DNA from: Candidatus Delongbacteria bacterium
GTDB taxonomy: Bacteria; CAIWAD01
Direction of reading: 5' to 3'
NCBI GenBank assembly: GCA_041675285.1
Contig: JBAYTZ010000001.1
Location: forward strand, 372,001 to 436,000
DNA: 64,000 bases
In this document: piece after piece, positions 27,237 through 36,005 of the stretch
How positions within the stretch are numbered: the stretch's first letter is position 1
Layout of the letters: each line of letters starts with the position of its first letter
Program-made: the position numbers and the translations under genes
Notes under the pieces: model-generated
Databases searched by the model: none
What the model was told of the DNA's origin: nothing
What the model saw: the letters and a program-made list of their open reading frames with translations, nothing else

Positions 27237-27698
27237 ATGGATCGCGTGAAACGGTTGGACCGCCTGCTCAAGCTGCGCCTGCGCCGGGAGCGTCAGGCCA
27301 GCCTGCAGCTGGCCCTGGGCCTGCGCGAGGACGAGGAGCGCCGCCGCGCCCTGCTCGAATCCGAGGGGCAGCTGGAGGAGGCGCGCCGGATCTGGCAGGA
27401 CGAACTAGGCGGCGGACTGGCCGCCGCGCGCCTGACTCTGCTGCGCAGCTACCTGGATCAGCGCCAGCGGGGCCTCACCCAGCGCGAGCGGCTGGTGCGG
27501 GACTGGCAGCCGCGGCTGGGCGTCCTGCGCGTGGAGCTGGGCAGCGCGGCCCGGGAGCGCCAGGCCCTGGAGCACTGGCGCGAGCGGCTGCGGATCCGCC
27601 TGCGGCTGGAGGAGAGCCGCGCCGAGCGGCGGGCGCTGGATGAGATCGGCCTGCGCGAGAATCGGCGCCGCAACGATCCTGAACACGGAGAGGACTGA
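27237..27698 (+). CDS. fliJ: FliJ-like flagellar export chaperone
   Basis: 153 residues, almost entirely charged coiled coil (RRERQASLQLALGLREDEERRRALLESEGQLEEARRIW and following), as expected for FliJ, the central stalk that couples FliI to the export gate and recycles chaperones. Primary sequence alone would not identify it; the call rests on size, coiled-coil character and position directly after fliI and before a MotE-like gene. Confidence 0.75.
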   Translation: MDRVKRLDRLLKLRLRRERQASLQLALGLREDEERRRALLESEGQLEEARRIWQDELGGGLAAARLTLLRSYLDQRQRGLTQRERLVRDWQPRLGVLRVELGSAARERQALEHWRERLRIRLRLEESRAERRALDEIGLRENRRRNDPEHGED

Positions 27699-28366
27699 TG
27701 GCCAAGGACCCGAGCAAGACCAGGGGCAAGGACATCGAGGAAGAGGTCGAGGCTCCGCCGCCCCCGCCCCCCAAGAAGAAGCTGGGAGGCCTGCTGATCT
27801 GGGCCGGCTACTTCATCCTCAGCACCACCATCATGGTGGGCGTGGCCCTGGTCATCGTGCAGAAGCGCCGGGCCCAGGCACCGGCGGCCGCGGTGCCCCA
27901 CGCCGCCGTGGACAGCCTGCAGGTCCCCGCCGACAGCGCGGCCCACGCGGACAGCCTGAAGCGGCGACCCGTGGACAGCCTGAAGACCCACATCCAGGAG
28001 CTCAAGCAGGTGGTCAGCCAGCGCGAGGACTCGCTCCACAAGACCGTGGACACCACGCGCCGCCTGCAGACCCAGATGGAGCGTCTGCAGCAGGAGCTGG
28101 ACACGCTGCGCCAGCGCGACGTCATGCTGAGCAGCGCGGAGGCGGCCCGGCTGGCCCGGGTCTTCGGCAGCATGCAGCCGCGCAAGGCCGCCCCCGTCCT
28201 GCAGAAGATGGACAACGCCTCCGTGGCCGCGATCCTGCTCTCCATCGAGGAGCGCACCGCGGCCAAGATCCTGGCCGCCATGCCGCCGGACCGCGCTGCG
28301 GGCATCAGCACGCTGATCCGCGAGCAGGCCAAGGAGAAGGCCCGGCGCGTCAAGGCGAAGGGCTGA
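27698..28366 (+). CDS. MotE-like flagellar protein (MgtE N-domain fold)
   Basis: 222 residues: an acidic/proline N-terminus, one membrane helix at about 29-52 (LLIWAGYFILSTTIMVGVALVIV), a coiled-coil periplasmic stretch, and a C-terminal module LARVFGSMQPRKAAPVLQKMDNASVAAILLSIEERTAAKILAAMPPDRAAGIS, the MgtE N-terminal-domain-like repeat found in MotE/FlbB proteins that chaperone or position stator/motor parts. It overlaps fliJ (TGATG). Function here is inferred from fold and location. Confidence 0.8.
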   Translation: MAKDPSKTRGKDIEEEVEAPPPPPPKKKLGGLLIWAGYFILSTTIMVGVALVIVQKRRAQAPAAAVPHAAVDSLQVPADSAAHADSLKRRPVDSLKTHIQELKQVVSQREDSLHKTVDTTRRLQTQMERLQQELDTLRQRDVMLSSAEAARLARVFGSMQPRKAAPVLQKMDNASVAAILLSIEERTAAKILAAMPPDRAAGISTLIREQAKEKARRVKAKG

Positions 28367-28371
28367 GGGCC

Positions 28372-29805
28372 GTGGGCACGGCCTCCCCCGGCCCGCTGCC
28401 GGCCGCCGGCCCGGCCGCGCCGGCACCTGAATCGCGGACGCCGAATTCCGGCGCCCGGCGCCGGCGCCGCTTGGAACCCGGCGGGGCGGAGGGCGAGGCC
28501 CTGGCCCAGCTGCTGATCCGGCCCCGGGACCCGCGCAGCCCGGCTTCCGCGGCGGCGGACTCCGCCTCCCCGTTGCGCCGCGCCAACACCGCCAAGCCGC
28601 CGGGCGCGGGCGTGGGCGGCTCCCAGGCGTCCCGTGTCTCCTGCTCAACCCGTGTCGCTGCCGGGGCGCAGGCGGTCCCCCGCGACCCGGCCGGCCCAAC
28701 GGAGCCGAAGCCGGCGCCTTCCGCGTCGCCGGCTGACCATCCTGCATCCACTGCCAAATCGACGCAAGCCCTGCCAGCACCCGTCCCCGGTCACCAACTG
28801 CCCGCGGCCGACGCGCCGGACAGCCGGCAGGCGGTGATCCAGTTCCGCGCGCAGGCTCCGCCCGCCGTCCTGGCGGACCAGGTCCGCGCCCGGGCCGCGT
28901 GGCGCGAGGCCCGCTTGCGCGAACAGGCCGGCGAGCGGGCCACCCCGGCAGCCCAGCCGGCGCGTGAGACAGCCGATCGCTCTGCCAGCCAGGCCGAGCA
29001 CCGGCCGGAGGCGGGCACCACGCCGGATCCCGCCCCGGCGCCGTCGAACCCGGGCCACGCTGCGCCCCTTGCCACCGCGGAGCGCTCAGCGGCCCAGGAG
29101 AGCGCCACCCGGCCGACGCCCGAACCGTCCGCAGCGCCCGTGTCACACGCGACTCCGCCGGCCGACGCGAGCGCGGGCCCGTCTCCAGCACCCGTGGCGC
29201 TGCCGCCGGTTCCGCCGCCGGCCATCGAATCCCGACCCGCCGCGACCGCGACCGCAACCGTGGCCGGCCGCCTGGCCGCCGCCCGGAACAGCACCGTCCT
29301 CACGGAGGCCCGCGCGGGCTGGAATGCCCTGTTGGAGCAGCTCCAGGGCCGGGTGGACCAGCTCCGGCTGAGCGATGGCGGCCAGGCCCGCCTGAGCCTT
29401 GAACCCGCCGAACTGGGGCATCTGGACCTCCTGCTGGAGCGCGCGGAGGGGGGCTGGCGACTGGAGATCCGCGCCGGCAGCGCCGACACGGCCCGACAAT
29501 TGCAGAATCAGGCGCAGGAGTTGCACGACCGGCTCCTGGCGGCGGGCGTGCGGCTGGACGAGCTGCGCCTGCAGTCGCCGGGCGCCGGCGTTGGCACGGA
29601 GCCGCCCGGCCCGCTCCCGGCTTTGTCCGAGGACGTTCCGGCCACGGCCACGGATCCGGACTCGTCCGGCAAGCGGCGCGCGCCCGACGAGGCGGAGGGC
29701 GAGGCGGCCGGGGAACGAAAATCCCCATCGGGTCCGCCCGGGGAAGAATTTGCCAGCCGCCTGGAGAGCCTGTTGCGGCGCGGCGGCGCGGGAGGAGCGA
29801 GATGA
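28372..29805 (+). CDS. fliK: Flagellar hook-length control protein FliK
   Basis: 477 residues from a GTG at 28372, 5 bp after the MotE-like gene. The first 340 residues are Pro/Ala/Ser-rich and disordered, the molecular-ruler part. The C-terminal Flg_hook domain is clear: LLEQLQGRVDQLRLSDGGQARLSLEPAELGHLDLLLERAEGGWRLEIRAG. FliK sets hook length and switches export from hook to filament substrates. An ATG start is absent, so the exact N-terminus is uncertain. It overlaps flgD by 4 bp. Confidence 0.85.
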   Translation: MGTASPGPLPAAGPAAPAPESRTPNSGARRRRRLEPGGAEGEALAQLLIRPRDPRSPASAAADSASPLRRANTAKPPGAGVGGSQASRVSCSTRVAAGAQAVPRDPAGPTEPKPAPSASPADHPASTAKSTQALPAPVPGHQLPAADAPDSRQAVIQFRAQAPPAVLADQVRARAAWREARLREQAGERATPAAQPARETADRSASQAEHRPEAGTTPDPAPAPSNPGHAAPLATAERSAAQESATRPTPEPSAAPVSHATPPADASAGPSPAPVALPPVPPPAIESRPAATATATVAGRLAAARNSTVLTEARAGWNALLEQLQGRVDQLRLSDGGQARLSLEPAELGHLDLLLERAEGGWRLEIRAGSADTARQLQNQAQELHDRLLAAGVRLDELRLQSPGAGVGTEPPGPLPALSEDVPATATDPDSSGKRRAPDEAEGEAAGERKSPSGPPGEEFASRLESLLRRGGAGGAR

Positions 29806-30512
29806 GCACGGTCACGGGAGTGGGGTCGAGCAGCTATCTGGGCAGCCAGGTGGCCTCCGCCTCGAGCATGGGCAAGAGCGAGTTCCTCAATCTGCTGGTC
29901 ACCCAGCTCTCCAACCAGGATCCGCTCAATCCCATGGACAACCAGCAGTTCGCCGCGCAACTGGCCCAGTTCAGCAGCCTAGAGTTGATGACCAACATGC
30001 AGGGCACGCTGGAAGACAACCTGACGGCCAGCCAGTCCGTGGCCACGGCCCTCCAGGGCGGGATGGCGGCGGATCTGGTGGGCAGCACGGTGACGGCCCT
30101 GGACGACCGCGTGGTGCTGGCGGACGGCGCGGCCACCCTGCGCTGGGAGACGGAGTCCACTCCCGCCAGCCTGGAGATCGAGATCCTCGATTCCACGGGC
30201 GCCGTGGTCCGGCGCCAGACCCTGAGTGCGCCGGAGGAGTCGTCCTGGAACTGGGACGGCAGCGACGGCGCGGGCGAGGAGTTGGCGGACGGGACCTACA
30301 CGATCCGCCTGAGCGCCACGGACAGCGCGGGCGAGGACCTGACCGTGCGGCCGCTCTGGAGCGGCCGGGTGGACTCTGTGCGCTTCCGCGAGGGCGTGCC
30401 CTACCTGGTGAGCCGGGGGGAGGAGTTCACCCTGGGCCAGGTGAGTGAGGTGAGCGCGGACGAGGAGGACGGCTCCCCGGCGCAGGACGCGAGAAACGAC
30501 TGGAATTGGTGA
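29802..30512 (+). CDS. flgD: Flagellar hook cap protein FlgD
   Basis: Scaffold that caps the growing hook. 236 residues. The N-terminal export/assembly motif MGKSEFLNLLVTQLSNQDPLNPMDNQQFAAQLAQFSSLE is the FlgD hallmark; the C-terminal part has the FlgD Ig/tudor-like region with NWDGSDGAGEELADGTYTIRLSA. A short acidic tail is added. flgE follows 19 bp later. Confidence 0.95.
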   Translation: MSTVTGVGSSSYLGSQVASASSMGKSEFLNLLVTQLSNQDPLNPMDNQQFAAQLAQFSSLELMTNMQGTLEDNLTASQSVATALQGGMAADLVGSTVTALDDRVVLADGAATLRWETESTPASLEIEILDSTGAVVRRQTLSAPEESSWNWDGSDGAGEELADGTYTIRLSATDSAGEDLTVRPLWSGRVDSVRFREGVPYLVSRGEEFTLGQVSEVSADEEDGSPAQDARNDWNW

Positions 30513-30531
30513 AGCGGCCAAGGAGGCACGG

Positions 30532-32445
30532 ATGAATCGCAGTTTGTACACCGGAATTTCGGGCCTGCTCGGCCACCAGCAGAAGCTGGACGTGGTGGGC
30601 AACAACATCGCCAACGCCAGCACGGTGGGCTTCAAGCGCAGCCGCGTGAACTTCCAAGACGCCTTCAGCCAGACCCTGCGCTACGCCTCCGAGCCCACCG
30701 GCACGGCCGCGGGCAAGGTTCCCATGCAGGTGGGGCTGGGCACCAAGGTGGCCAGCATCGACCGCATCTACGAGCAGGGCAACCTGGAGCTGACGGGCAA
30801 CACCACCGACCTGGCCATCTACGGCGACGGCTTCTTCGCCGTCCAGGACGCCTCGGGCACCTACTACACGCGCAACGGCGCCTTCCAGATCAACCCGCTG
30901 GGCGCGCTGGTCACGGCGGACGGCCAGTCGGTGCTGGGCCTGAACGCCGACGCCGGCGGCAACCTGCCCGCCGTGACGGACATGGGCGCCGTGGTGCTGC
31001 CCCTGACCGAGGCCTCGCCGGCCCAGGCCACCAGCGAGGTGGTCTTCTCCCAGAACCTCAACGCCGAGATGACCGAGAGCGACGCCAGCCTGGTCAGCCT
31101 GGGCAATTCGGCGGGCGTGACCGGCGTCTCCGGCCGCGCGGTCAACGGCCTGGGCGGCACCTGGAACGTCACCGTGACCGGCGCCGCGGCCACCCAGAGC
31201 CGCTTCACGGGGACCAACGCCAGCCAGCCCGGCGCGCTGACGGGCAGCATGACCCTGGGTTCGCTGGGCGTGGACACCTTCGGCTCGCTGAGTCTCACGG
31301 TGGACGGCGGCACGCCTGTGGAGGTGACGGGCTTCGACGCCGAGACCACCTTGTCGGAGTTCATGGCCCTGGTGGAGTCGCGAGTGGGCGGCGTGGACCT
31401 GAGCCTCGAGAACGGCGAACTCGTGCTCTCGCGCACGCGCTTCGGCGTGGGCACCGGCAACAACGTGGCCCTGAGCGAGACGAACGGCAACGCACTGGCC
31501 CAGTTGTTCGGCGCGGCCTCCATCACCGCCGACAACGGGACGGACTCCACCCTGGCGGCCTCGGGCGTGTTCACCACCACCCGCGGCGTGGTGCTGGAGC
31601 AGGTGCCCATCGCCCTGGGCGAAGTCAACCCGCTGGACGGCCAGGTGACGGACGTGCTGGACCTGGGCGGCGGCGGGGTCACCGTGCTGGCGGCGGGCGG
31701 CCTGCAGGCCGGCACCTTCCAGGTGGCCACCGAGGACACCGTGCACGAGACCAGCATCGTGGTCTACGACAGCCTGGGCGCCAGCCACACCATGAGCGTG
31801 TCCTTCACGCGCGGCGAGGAAGCCAACATGTGGTACTGGGAGGCGACAGTCCCCCCGCCCGCCGGCACCATCTCAGGCAATACGGGCGTGGTGCGCTTCT
31901 CCGAGCAGGACGGCAGCCTGGGTTCCTTCACCTACGACAACGGCGCCGCCGCACTCAGTTTTGATCCGGGCAACGGTGCCCTGGTGCAGATCGGCCTGGA
32001 CGCGGGCACGGTGGGCGCTCTGGACGGGCTGACCCAGACCGCCTACACCACCACCAGCCTGGCCATGAGCCAGAACGGCCGGGCCATGGGCGAGCTGGAG
32101 TCCGTCGACTTCCTGGACGACGGGCGGATCCAGGGCGTCTACTCCAACGGCGACACGCGCACGCTGGCCCAGGTGCTGGTGGCCGAGTTCACCAACACGG
32201 CGGGCCTGAGCGCGGCGGGGGGTTCCAACTTCGTGGAGACCGGCGCCAGCGGCACGCCCCGGCTGGGCCTGGCCGGCAGCGAACTCGCCAGCGTGATCAA
32301 GAGCGGCTACCTGGAGATGTCCAACACCGACCTGAGCAAGGAATTGACCGAGATGATCCTGGCCCAGCGCGGCTTCCAGGCCGCGGCCCGGGTCATCAGC
32401 ACCAGCGACACCATCCTGGGAGAGGTGATCCAGCTCAAGCGCTGA
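30532..32445 (+). CDS. flgE: Flagellar hook protein FlgE
   Basis: 637 residues, longer than enteric FlgE (about 400) because of extra domains in the middle, as in many non-enteric bacteria. The N-terminus has SLYTGISGLLGHQQKLDVVGNNIANASTVGFKRSRVNFQDAF and GLGTKVASIDRIYEQGNLELTGNTTDLAIYGDGFF; the C-terminus has SGYLEMSNTDLSKELTEMILAQRGFQAAARVISTSDTILGEVIQLKR. These ends form the D0/D1 helical core. A hairpin follows the stop. Confidence 0.95.
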   Translation: MNRSLYTGISGLLGHQQKLDVVGNNIANASTVGFKRSRVNFQDAFSQTLRYASEPTGTAAGKVPMQVGLGTKVASIDRIYEQGNLELTGNTTDLAIYGDGFFAVQDASGTYYTRNGAFQINPLGALVTADGQSVLGLNADAGGNLPAVTDMGAVVLPLTEASPAQATSEVVFSQNLNAEMTESDASLVSLGNSAGVTGVSGRAVNGLGGTWNVTVTGAAATQSRFTGTNASQPGALTGSMTLGSLGVDTFGSLSLTVDGGTPVEVTGFDAETTLSEFMALVESRVGGVDLSLENGELVLSRTRFGVGTGNNVALSETNGNALAQLFGAASITADNGTDSTLAASGVFTTTRGVVLEQVPIALGEVNPLDGQVTDVLDLGGGGVTVLAAGGLQAGTFQVATEDTVHETSIVVYDSLGASHTMSVSFTRGEEANMWYWEATVPPPAGTISGNTGVVRFSEQDGSLGSFTYDNGAAALSFDPGNGALVQIGLDAGTVGALDGLTQTAYTTTSLAMSQNGRAMGELESVDFLDDGRIQGVYSNGDTRTLAQVLVAEFTNTAGLSAAGGSNFVETGASGTPRLGLAGSELASVIKSGYLEMSNTDLSKELTEMILAQRGFQAAARVISTSDTILGEVIQLKR

Positions 32446-32476
32446 TCCCCCTCCCGACGCCTCGACGGGGGACGCC

Positions 32477-32531
32477 GGCCGGCGGAACGGGCCCACAGGG
32501 GGGACCCGCACCGCCGGCCGCGCGCATTTTT
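32477..32531 (+). terminator. Probable terminator after flgE
   Basis: GGCCGGCGG (32477-32485) can pair with CCGCCGGCC (32511-32519). A smaller CGGG/CCCG stem lies in the loop, and five Ts follow at 32527-32531. The T-run is separated from the stem by 7 nt, so efficiency is uncertain. It would end the flgB-flgE unit before motA. Confidence 0.5.
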
Positions 32532-32584
32532 CCCGCCCGGGTGCGCTCCCGGGCTTGGTTCGGTTGCAGGAAAGTCGCGCGCGA

Positions 32585-32592
32585 GCCGATAA
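32585..32592 (+). promoter_or_regulatory. Possible flagellar sigma-28 (FliA) -10 element upstream of motA
   Basis: GCCGATAA is an exact match to the FliA -10 consensus, 60 bp before the motA ATG and after the flgE terminator. The -35 side is poor: GGAAAGTC lies too close for the usual 11-bp spacing. Candidate only. Confidence 0.35.
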
Positions 32593-32651
32593 GGCCGAGG
32601 CAACGGGTTCCGCTCGGGTGGCAAGCGGCAGGTCAGGGAATGTGAGGGGGC

Positions 32652-33419
32652 ATGGATTTCTCCACGCTCATCGGCTTGGTTGTCGGCTGGGGCCTGGTGG
32701 TCTGGGCCATCGCCTCCCAGCCGGGCGCCGGCTTTTTCGTGGACTTCGCCTCCCTGCTCATCGTGCTGGGCGGCACCGCCGGCTCGATCTTCATGAACTT
32801 CCCGCTGTCCAGCGTGCGCAGCATGAACAGCACCTTCCTCAAGGTGATCTTCCACCGCGAGCCCGGCCTGAACGACACCATCCAGACCCTGGTGCTGATC
32901 GCCGAGCGCGCCCGCCGGGAGGGCATCCTGGCCATCGAGGAGTCCCTGAATTCGGTGGAGGATGAGTTCCTGCGCGACGGCCTGCGCCTGGCCGTGGACG
33001 GCACCGAGCCCGAGATCATCAAGAGCATCCTGGAAATCGAGATGAGCACGCTGGAGGAGCGCCACCAGGCGGGCCAGTACCTCTGGCTGCAGGTGGGCAC
33101 CTACGCCCCGGCCTTCGGGATGATCGGCACGCTCATCGGCCTGATCCAGATGCTCCAGGCCCTGGACGACCCCTCCAAGATCGGCATCGGCATGGCCACG
33201 GCCCTGGTCACCACCTTCTACGGCTCGATCATCGCCAACCTCATCGCCCTGCCCATCGCGGGCAAACTGGCGCTGCGCTCCAAGGAAGAACTGAACCGCA
33301 AGACCCTGATCGTCGAGGGGATCCTCTCGATCCAGAACGGAGACAATCCGCGGCTGGTGGCCGAGAAGCTGCGCACCTTCCTGCCGCCGGGCGGTCGCAG
33401 CATCCCAGGCCGGGACTGA
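32652..33419 (+). CDS. motA: Flagellar stator protein MotA
   Basis: Ion-channel subunit of the motor. 255 residues with four membrane helices: two at the start (FSTLIGLVVGWGLVVWAI; SLLIVLGGTAGSIFMNFP), a large cytoplasmic loop carrying charged torque residues (AERARREGILAIEE, DGTEPEIIKSIL), then GTYAPAFGMIGTLIGLIQML and ATALVTTFYGSIIANLIALPIAGKL. Length 255 is typical of the MotA/PomA group. The stop overlaps motB. Confidence 0.95.
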   Translation: MDFSTLIGLVVGWGLVVWAIASQPGAGFFVDFASLLIVLGGTAGSIFMNFPLSSVRSMNSTFLKVIFHREPGLNDTIQTLVLIAERARREGILAIEESLNSVEDEFLRDGLRLAVDGTEPEIIKSILEIEMSTLEERHQAGQYLWLQVGTYAPAFGMIGTLIGLIQMLQALDDPSKIGIGMATALVTTFYGSIIANLIALPIAGKLALRSKEELNRKTLIVEGILSIQNGDNPRLVAEKLRTFLPPGGRSIPGRD

Positions 33420-34105
33420 TGGCCCGCAAGGTCTCCAAGCCCCCCGAGTCCCCCGCGGCGCCGGGCTGGACCACCACCTACGGCGACCTGATGAGCCTGC
33501 TGCTGGTTTTCTTCATCCTGCTGGTCAGCTTTTCCACCCTGGAGATGTCCCAGTTCCACAAAGCCGTGGGCAGCCTGAAGGGTGGCGAGGGGATCTTCAA
33601 ACCGGGCACGGGCGAGAACGCCGTGGAGGTGCCCGAGGCCCTGCGGGCGACGGACTTCGACCGCGCCGTGGCCGAGCTGGGGGACGAGCTGGCCAAGGAG
33701 AAGCTGCAGGAGCAGGTGCGCGTCTTCTGGGACAGCCAGGGCGTGCGCTTCATCCTCCAGGACGAGGTGCTCTTTCCGCCGGGGGACGCCGCGCTCAACC
33801 CGCGCTATCTGGGCGTGCTGGACGCCATCGCCGGCGTGATCCGCACCATCCAGGTGGCCGAGCTGCAGGTGGAGGGCCACACGGACGTCACGCCCATCCG
33901 CACCGCGCGCTTCCCGTCCAACTGGGAACTCTCCACCGCGCGCAGCGTGGCCGTGCTGCACTATCTCGAGCGCCTCAACCTGGTGCCTGCCCGCAAGCTG
34001 GTGGCCAAGGGCTTCGCCGAGTTCCGCCCCATGGTGCCCAACGACAGCCCGCAGAACATGGCGCGCAACCGCCGGGTGGAGATCTACCTCTTGCGCCAGA
34101 AGTAG
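33419..34105 (+). CDS. motB: Flagellar stator protein MotB
   Basis: 228 residues. The single membrane helix TTYGDLMSLLLVFFILLVSFS contains the ion-carrying Asp23. The C-terminal OmpA-like peptidoglycan-binding domain has LQVEGHTDVTPI and NWELSTARSVAVLHYLERLNLVPARKLVAKGFAEFRP. It anchors the stator to the wall. H+ versus Na+ specificity cannot be read safely. It is coupled to motA (TGATGG). Confidence 0.95.
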   Translation: MARKVSKPPESPAAPGWTTTYGDLMSLLLVFFILLVSFSTLEMSQFHKAVGSLKGGEGIFKPGTGENAVEVPEALRATDFDRAVAELGDELAKEKLQEQVRVFWDSQGVRFILQDEVLFPPGDAALNPRYLGVLDAIAGVIRTIQVAELQVEGHTDVTPIRTARFPSNWELSTARSVAVLHYLERLNLVPARKLVAKGFAEFRPMVPNDSPQNMARNRRVEIYLLRQK

Positions 34106-34549
34106 CGCCGACAGCGCCAGGTTCTTGCGTCTTTCTTTGCTGGCTCAAAGAAAGACGCCCAAAGAAAGAGCCTCTTTTCAGCGGCCGTAACTAGGCGGCC
34201 TCACGGCCGCCGTCGAACAGACGGCCGGCCAAAGACCTTCCTGGTGCCGTGTAGGTGGTTCGCCTGACGGCTTCACCCATTTTCTGGTTCAGCCCTGCGG
34301 GCTTCACCTCGCTTGCCTGTGCGTGTCGCGCCGAAGGCGAAGCGCCTGACACCATGCGGGCAAATCGTCCCAGCCTCTCACTTCCGTTTTACGATTCCCC
34401 CGGTGAAGGCCGCAGGCCTGAACCAGAAAATAGGTGAAGCGCGAAGCGCGAACCAACTACGCGGTGGCAGGAAGGAAGTGCTGCCGCCAGCGGAAGCCCG
34501 CCGGGAGGCGGGCTGACTCTGGCGGGTGAGAAAAAGCGCCTCTTTGGCG

Positions 34550-34670
34550 CCACCTTTCTGGCGCCAGCAGAAAGGTGGCAAACAAGGGCTCCCGGCAGTC
34601 CCCGGGCTCGGCCGCCTGACCGCCGTCGGGCAACCGCTCATGCCACCATTCTGGCGCCAGCAGAAAGGTG
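34550..34670. repeat. Two copies of a CCACCTTTCTG...CAGAAAGGTGG hairpin
   Basis: At 34550-34578, 11-bp arms CCACCTTTCTG and CAGAAAGGTGG flank GCGCCAG. A second copy at 34643-34670 has the same centre with one substitution in the left arm (CCACCATTCTG). The two copies lie about 90 bp apart in the same orientation. Confidence 0.8.
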
Positions 34671-34704
34671 ACAGAACACGGCGCACCGGCGCGGAAACGC
34701 ATAC

Positions 34705-34798
34705 GCGCAGCAGAGGCGCCGCGCCAGCAGAGGCACCACGCCAGTGGAGGCCCCGTGCCAGCGGAGGCGCCGCGCCAGCGGAGGCACCGCGCCAAGCG
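34705..34798. repeat. 17-bp tandem repeat, about 5.5 copies
   Basis: Units of the form GCGCCAGCRGAGGCRCC run head to tail: 34705-34720 (16 bp), 34721-34737, 34738-34754, 34755-34771, 34772-34788 and a partial copy to 34798, with 1-3 differences each. The 17-bp period breaks any reading frame, which argues against coding. Confidence 0.85.
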
Positions 34799-34918
34799 GC
34801 AGCGCTTGCCCACGCCCCTGAAGCAATTACCGCCGCCCGCCGCCCGCCCGCCCCTGGCATCCGCCCCGCCCCCATGACCGCCAAGCGCTTTCCGCCCGCT
34901 TCGGAACTTCCGCCGTTT

Positions 34919-34934
34919 GGGCACGGCCTTTGCC
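34919..34934 (+). promoter_or_regulatory. Sigma-54 promoter upstream of fliM
   Basis: GGGCACGGCCTTTGCC fits the -24/-12 consensus, with exactly 10 bp between GG (34920-34921) and GC (34932-34933). The fliM ATG is 40 bp downstream. The start of the consensus is G rather than T; otherwise the match is as good as at flgB. Confidence 0.75.
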
Positions 34935-34973
34935 CTGAGAGCCCTTGCGTGGCCTGATCCAAGTGGAGTTCGC

Positions 34974-35966
34974 ATGAACAAGATTCTCTCCCAGGACGAG
35001 ATCAATCAGCTCCTGAACTCCTACAAGAGCCAGCGGACCACGGATTCCACGGGCGAGGATTTGCGCGAGATCCAGCCCTACGACTTCAAGCACCCCGAGC
35101 GCATCTCCAAGGACATGATGCGCTCCATGCGCACCATCCACGAGGGCCTGGCCCGGGCCATGGGCACGCACCTCTCCAGCACCATGCGCCAGATGGTGGA
35201 GATCAACCTGCTCTCCATGGATCAGGTGACCTACGCCGAGTACACCATGAGCCTGCCGGAGATGAGCTGCCTCTTCGTGCTCTCGACGGAGAAGGGCGGC
35301 GGCTCGGTGATCGTCGAACTGGCCCCGCAGTTCGTGCTCTACATGGTGGACCGCCTGCTGGGCGGCACGGGCGACGTGCTGACGGAGCCCCGCGAGATCA
35401 CCGTCATCGAGCAGAACGTGATCTCGCGCATGGTCAACCAGCTGGTGCTGACCCTCAACGAAGCCTGGTCGATGATCTTCCCGATGGAGTTCGTGCGCGA
35501 GAGCTTCGAGTCCAATCCCCAGTTCGTCCAGATCGCCCCGGCCAGCGAGACCGTGGCCGTGGTCTTCTTCGAGATCCGGGTGAAGGCCTACACCTTCCCC
35601 ATGAACATTTGCATCCCCTATTTCGTGCTCGAACCCGTCCTGCCCTACCTCACCCAGGGCCGGCGCCTCTCGATGGAGCGCCGGGGCGACCGCGAGCTGC
35701 AGGCCACCATCGCCCACAAGATCCTCTGCGGCCAGCTCGAACTGAAGGCCCTGCTGGGGCGCGTCGACCTGAGCCTGGAGGATTTCCTCAGCCTGCGCGA
35801 GGGCGACGTGCTGACGCTGCCCAACCGCGAGCGCGAGGAGCTGGAGCTGGAGGTGGGCGAGAAGGTGAAGTTCCTGGGTCGGCCCGGACGCATGGGGCAG
35901 CGCAAGGGCTTCCGCATCACGCGGCCCGTGGACTTGATGGAAGACCCGATCTACAACGAGAAGTGA
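34974..35966 (+). CDS. fliM: Flagellar motor switch protein FliM
   Basis: 330 residues from the ATG at 34974; the open frame runs a further 19 codons upstream across the sigma-54 promoter. The N-terminal CheY-P/FliG-binding start is MNKILSQDEINQLLNSYKS. The CheC-like middle domain has the family's LLGGTGDVLTEPREITVIEQ (near residue 125). The C-terminal SpoA domain runs about 250-320 (VDLSLEDFLSLREGDVLTLPN). It forms the C-ring wall with FliG and the following FliN. Confidence 0.96.
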   Translation: MNKILSQDEINQLLNSYKSQRTTDSTGEDLREIQPYDFKHPERISKDMMRSMRTIHEGLARAMGTHLSSTMRQMVEINLLSMDQVTYAEYTMSLPEMSCLFVLSTEKGGGSVIVELAPQFVLYMVDRLLGGTGDVLTEPREITVIEQNVISRMVNQLVLTLNEAWSMIFPMEFVRESFESNPQFVQIAPASETVAVVFFEIRVKAYTFPMNICIPYFVLEPVLPYLTQGRRLSMERRGDRELQATIAHKILCGQLELKALLGRVDLSLEDFLSLREGDVLTLPNREREELELEVGEKVKFLGRPGRMGQRKGFRITRPVDLMEDPIYNEK

Positions 35967-36005
35967 CCTGGCCCGCCGGGCCGGAATTCTGGAGCCGGAC
36001 ACACC

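Larger units (their letters stand above)
34106..34918. other. Non-coding, repeat-rich interval between motB and fliM
   Basis: About 810 bp without a convincing gene inside the flagellar region. Open frames here lose phase through a 17-bp tandem repeat and have no family-like sequence. The stretch holds a self-complementary CTTTCTTTGCTGGCTCAAAG hairpin near 34131, two copies of a CCACCTTTCTG/CAGAAAGGTGG hairpin and the tandem at 34705-34798. The composition (runs such as GCGAAGCGCGAAGCGCG) differs from the neighbouring genes. Confidence 0.7.

Noticed and set aside
32545..32600. Sigma-54 promoter upstream of motA
   Set aside because: TTGGTTCGGTTGC and TGGCAAGCGGCAGG have wrong GG-GC spacing or lack the -12 GC.
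34705..34798. Tandem repeat considered as a CRISPR array
   Set aside because: Units are contiguous with no spacers, 17 bp long and variable; no cas genes nearby.
34526..34957. 143-codon frame with two PPFWRQQKG blocks in the motB-fliM gap
   Set aside because: The repeated peptide comes from the duplicated hairpin, and a 17-bp tandem breaks the frame; no homology pattern.
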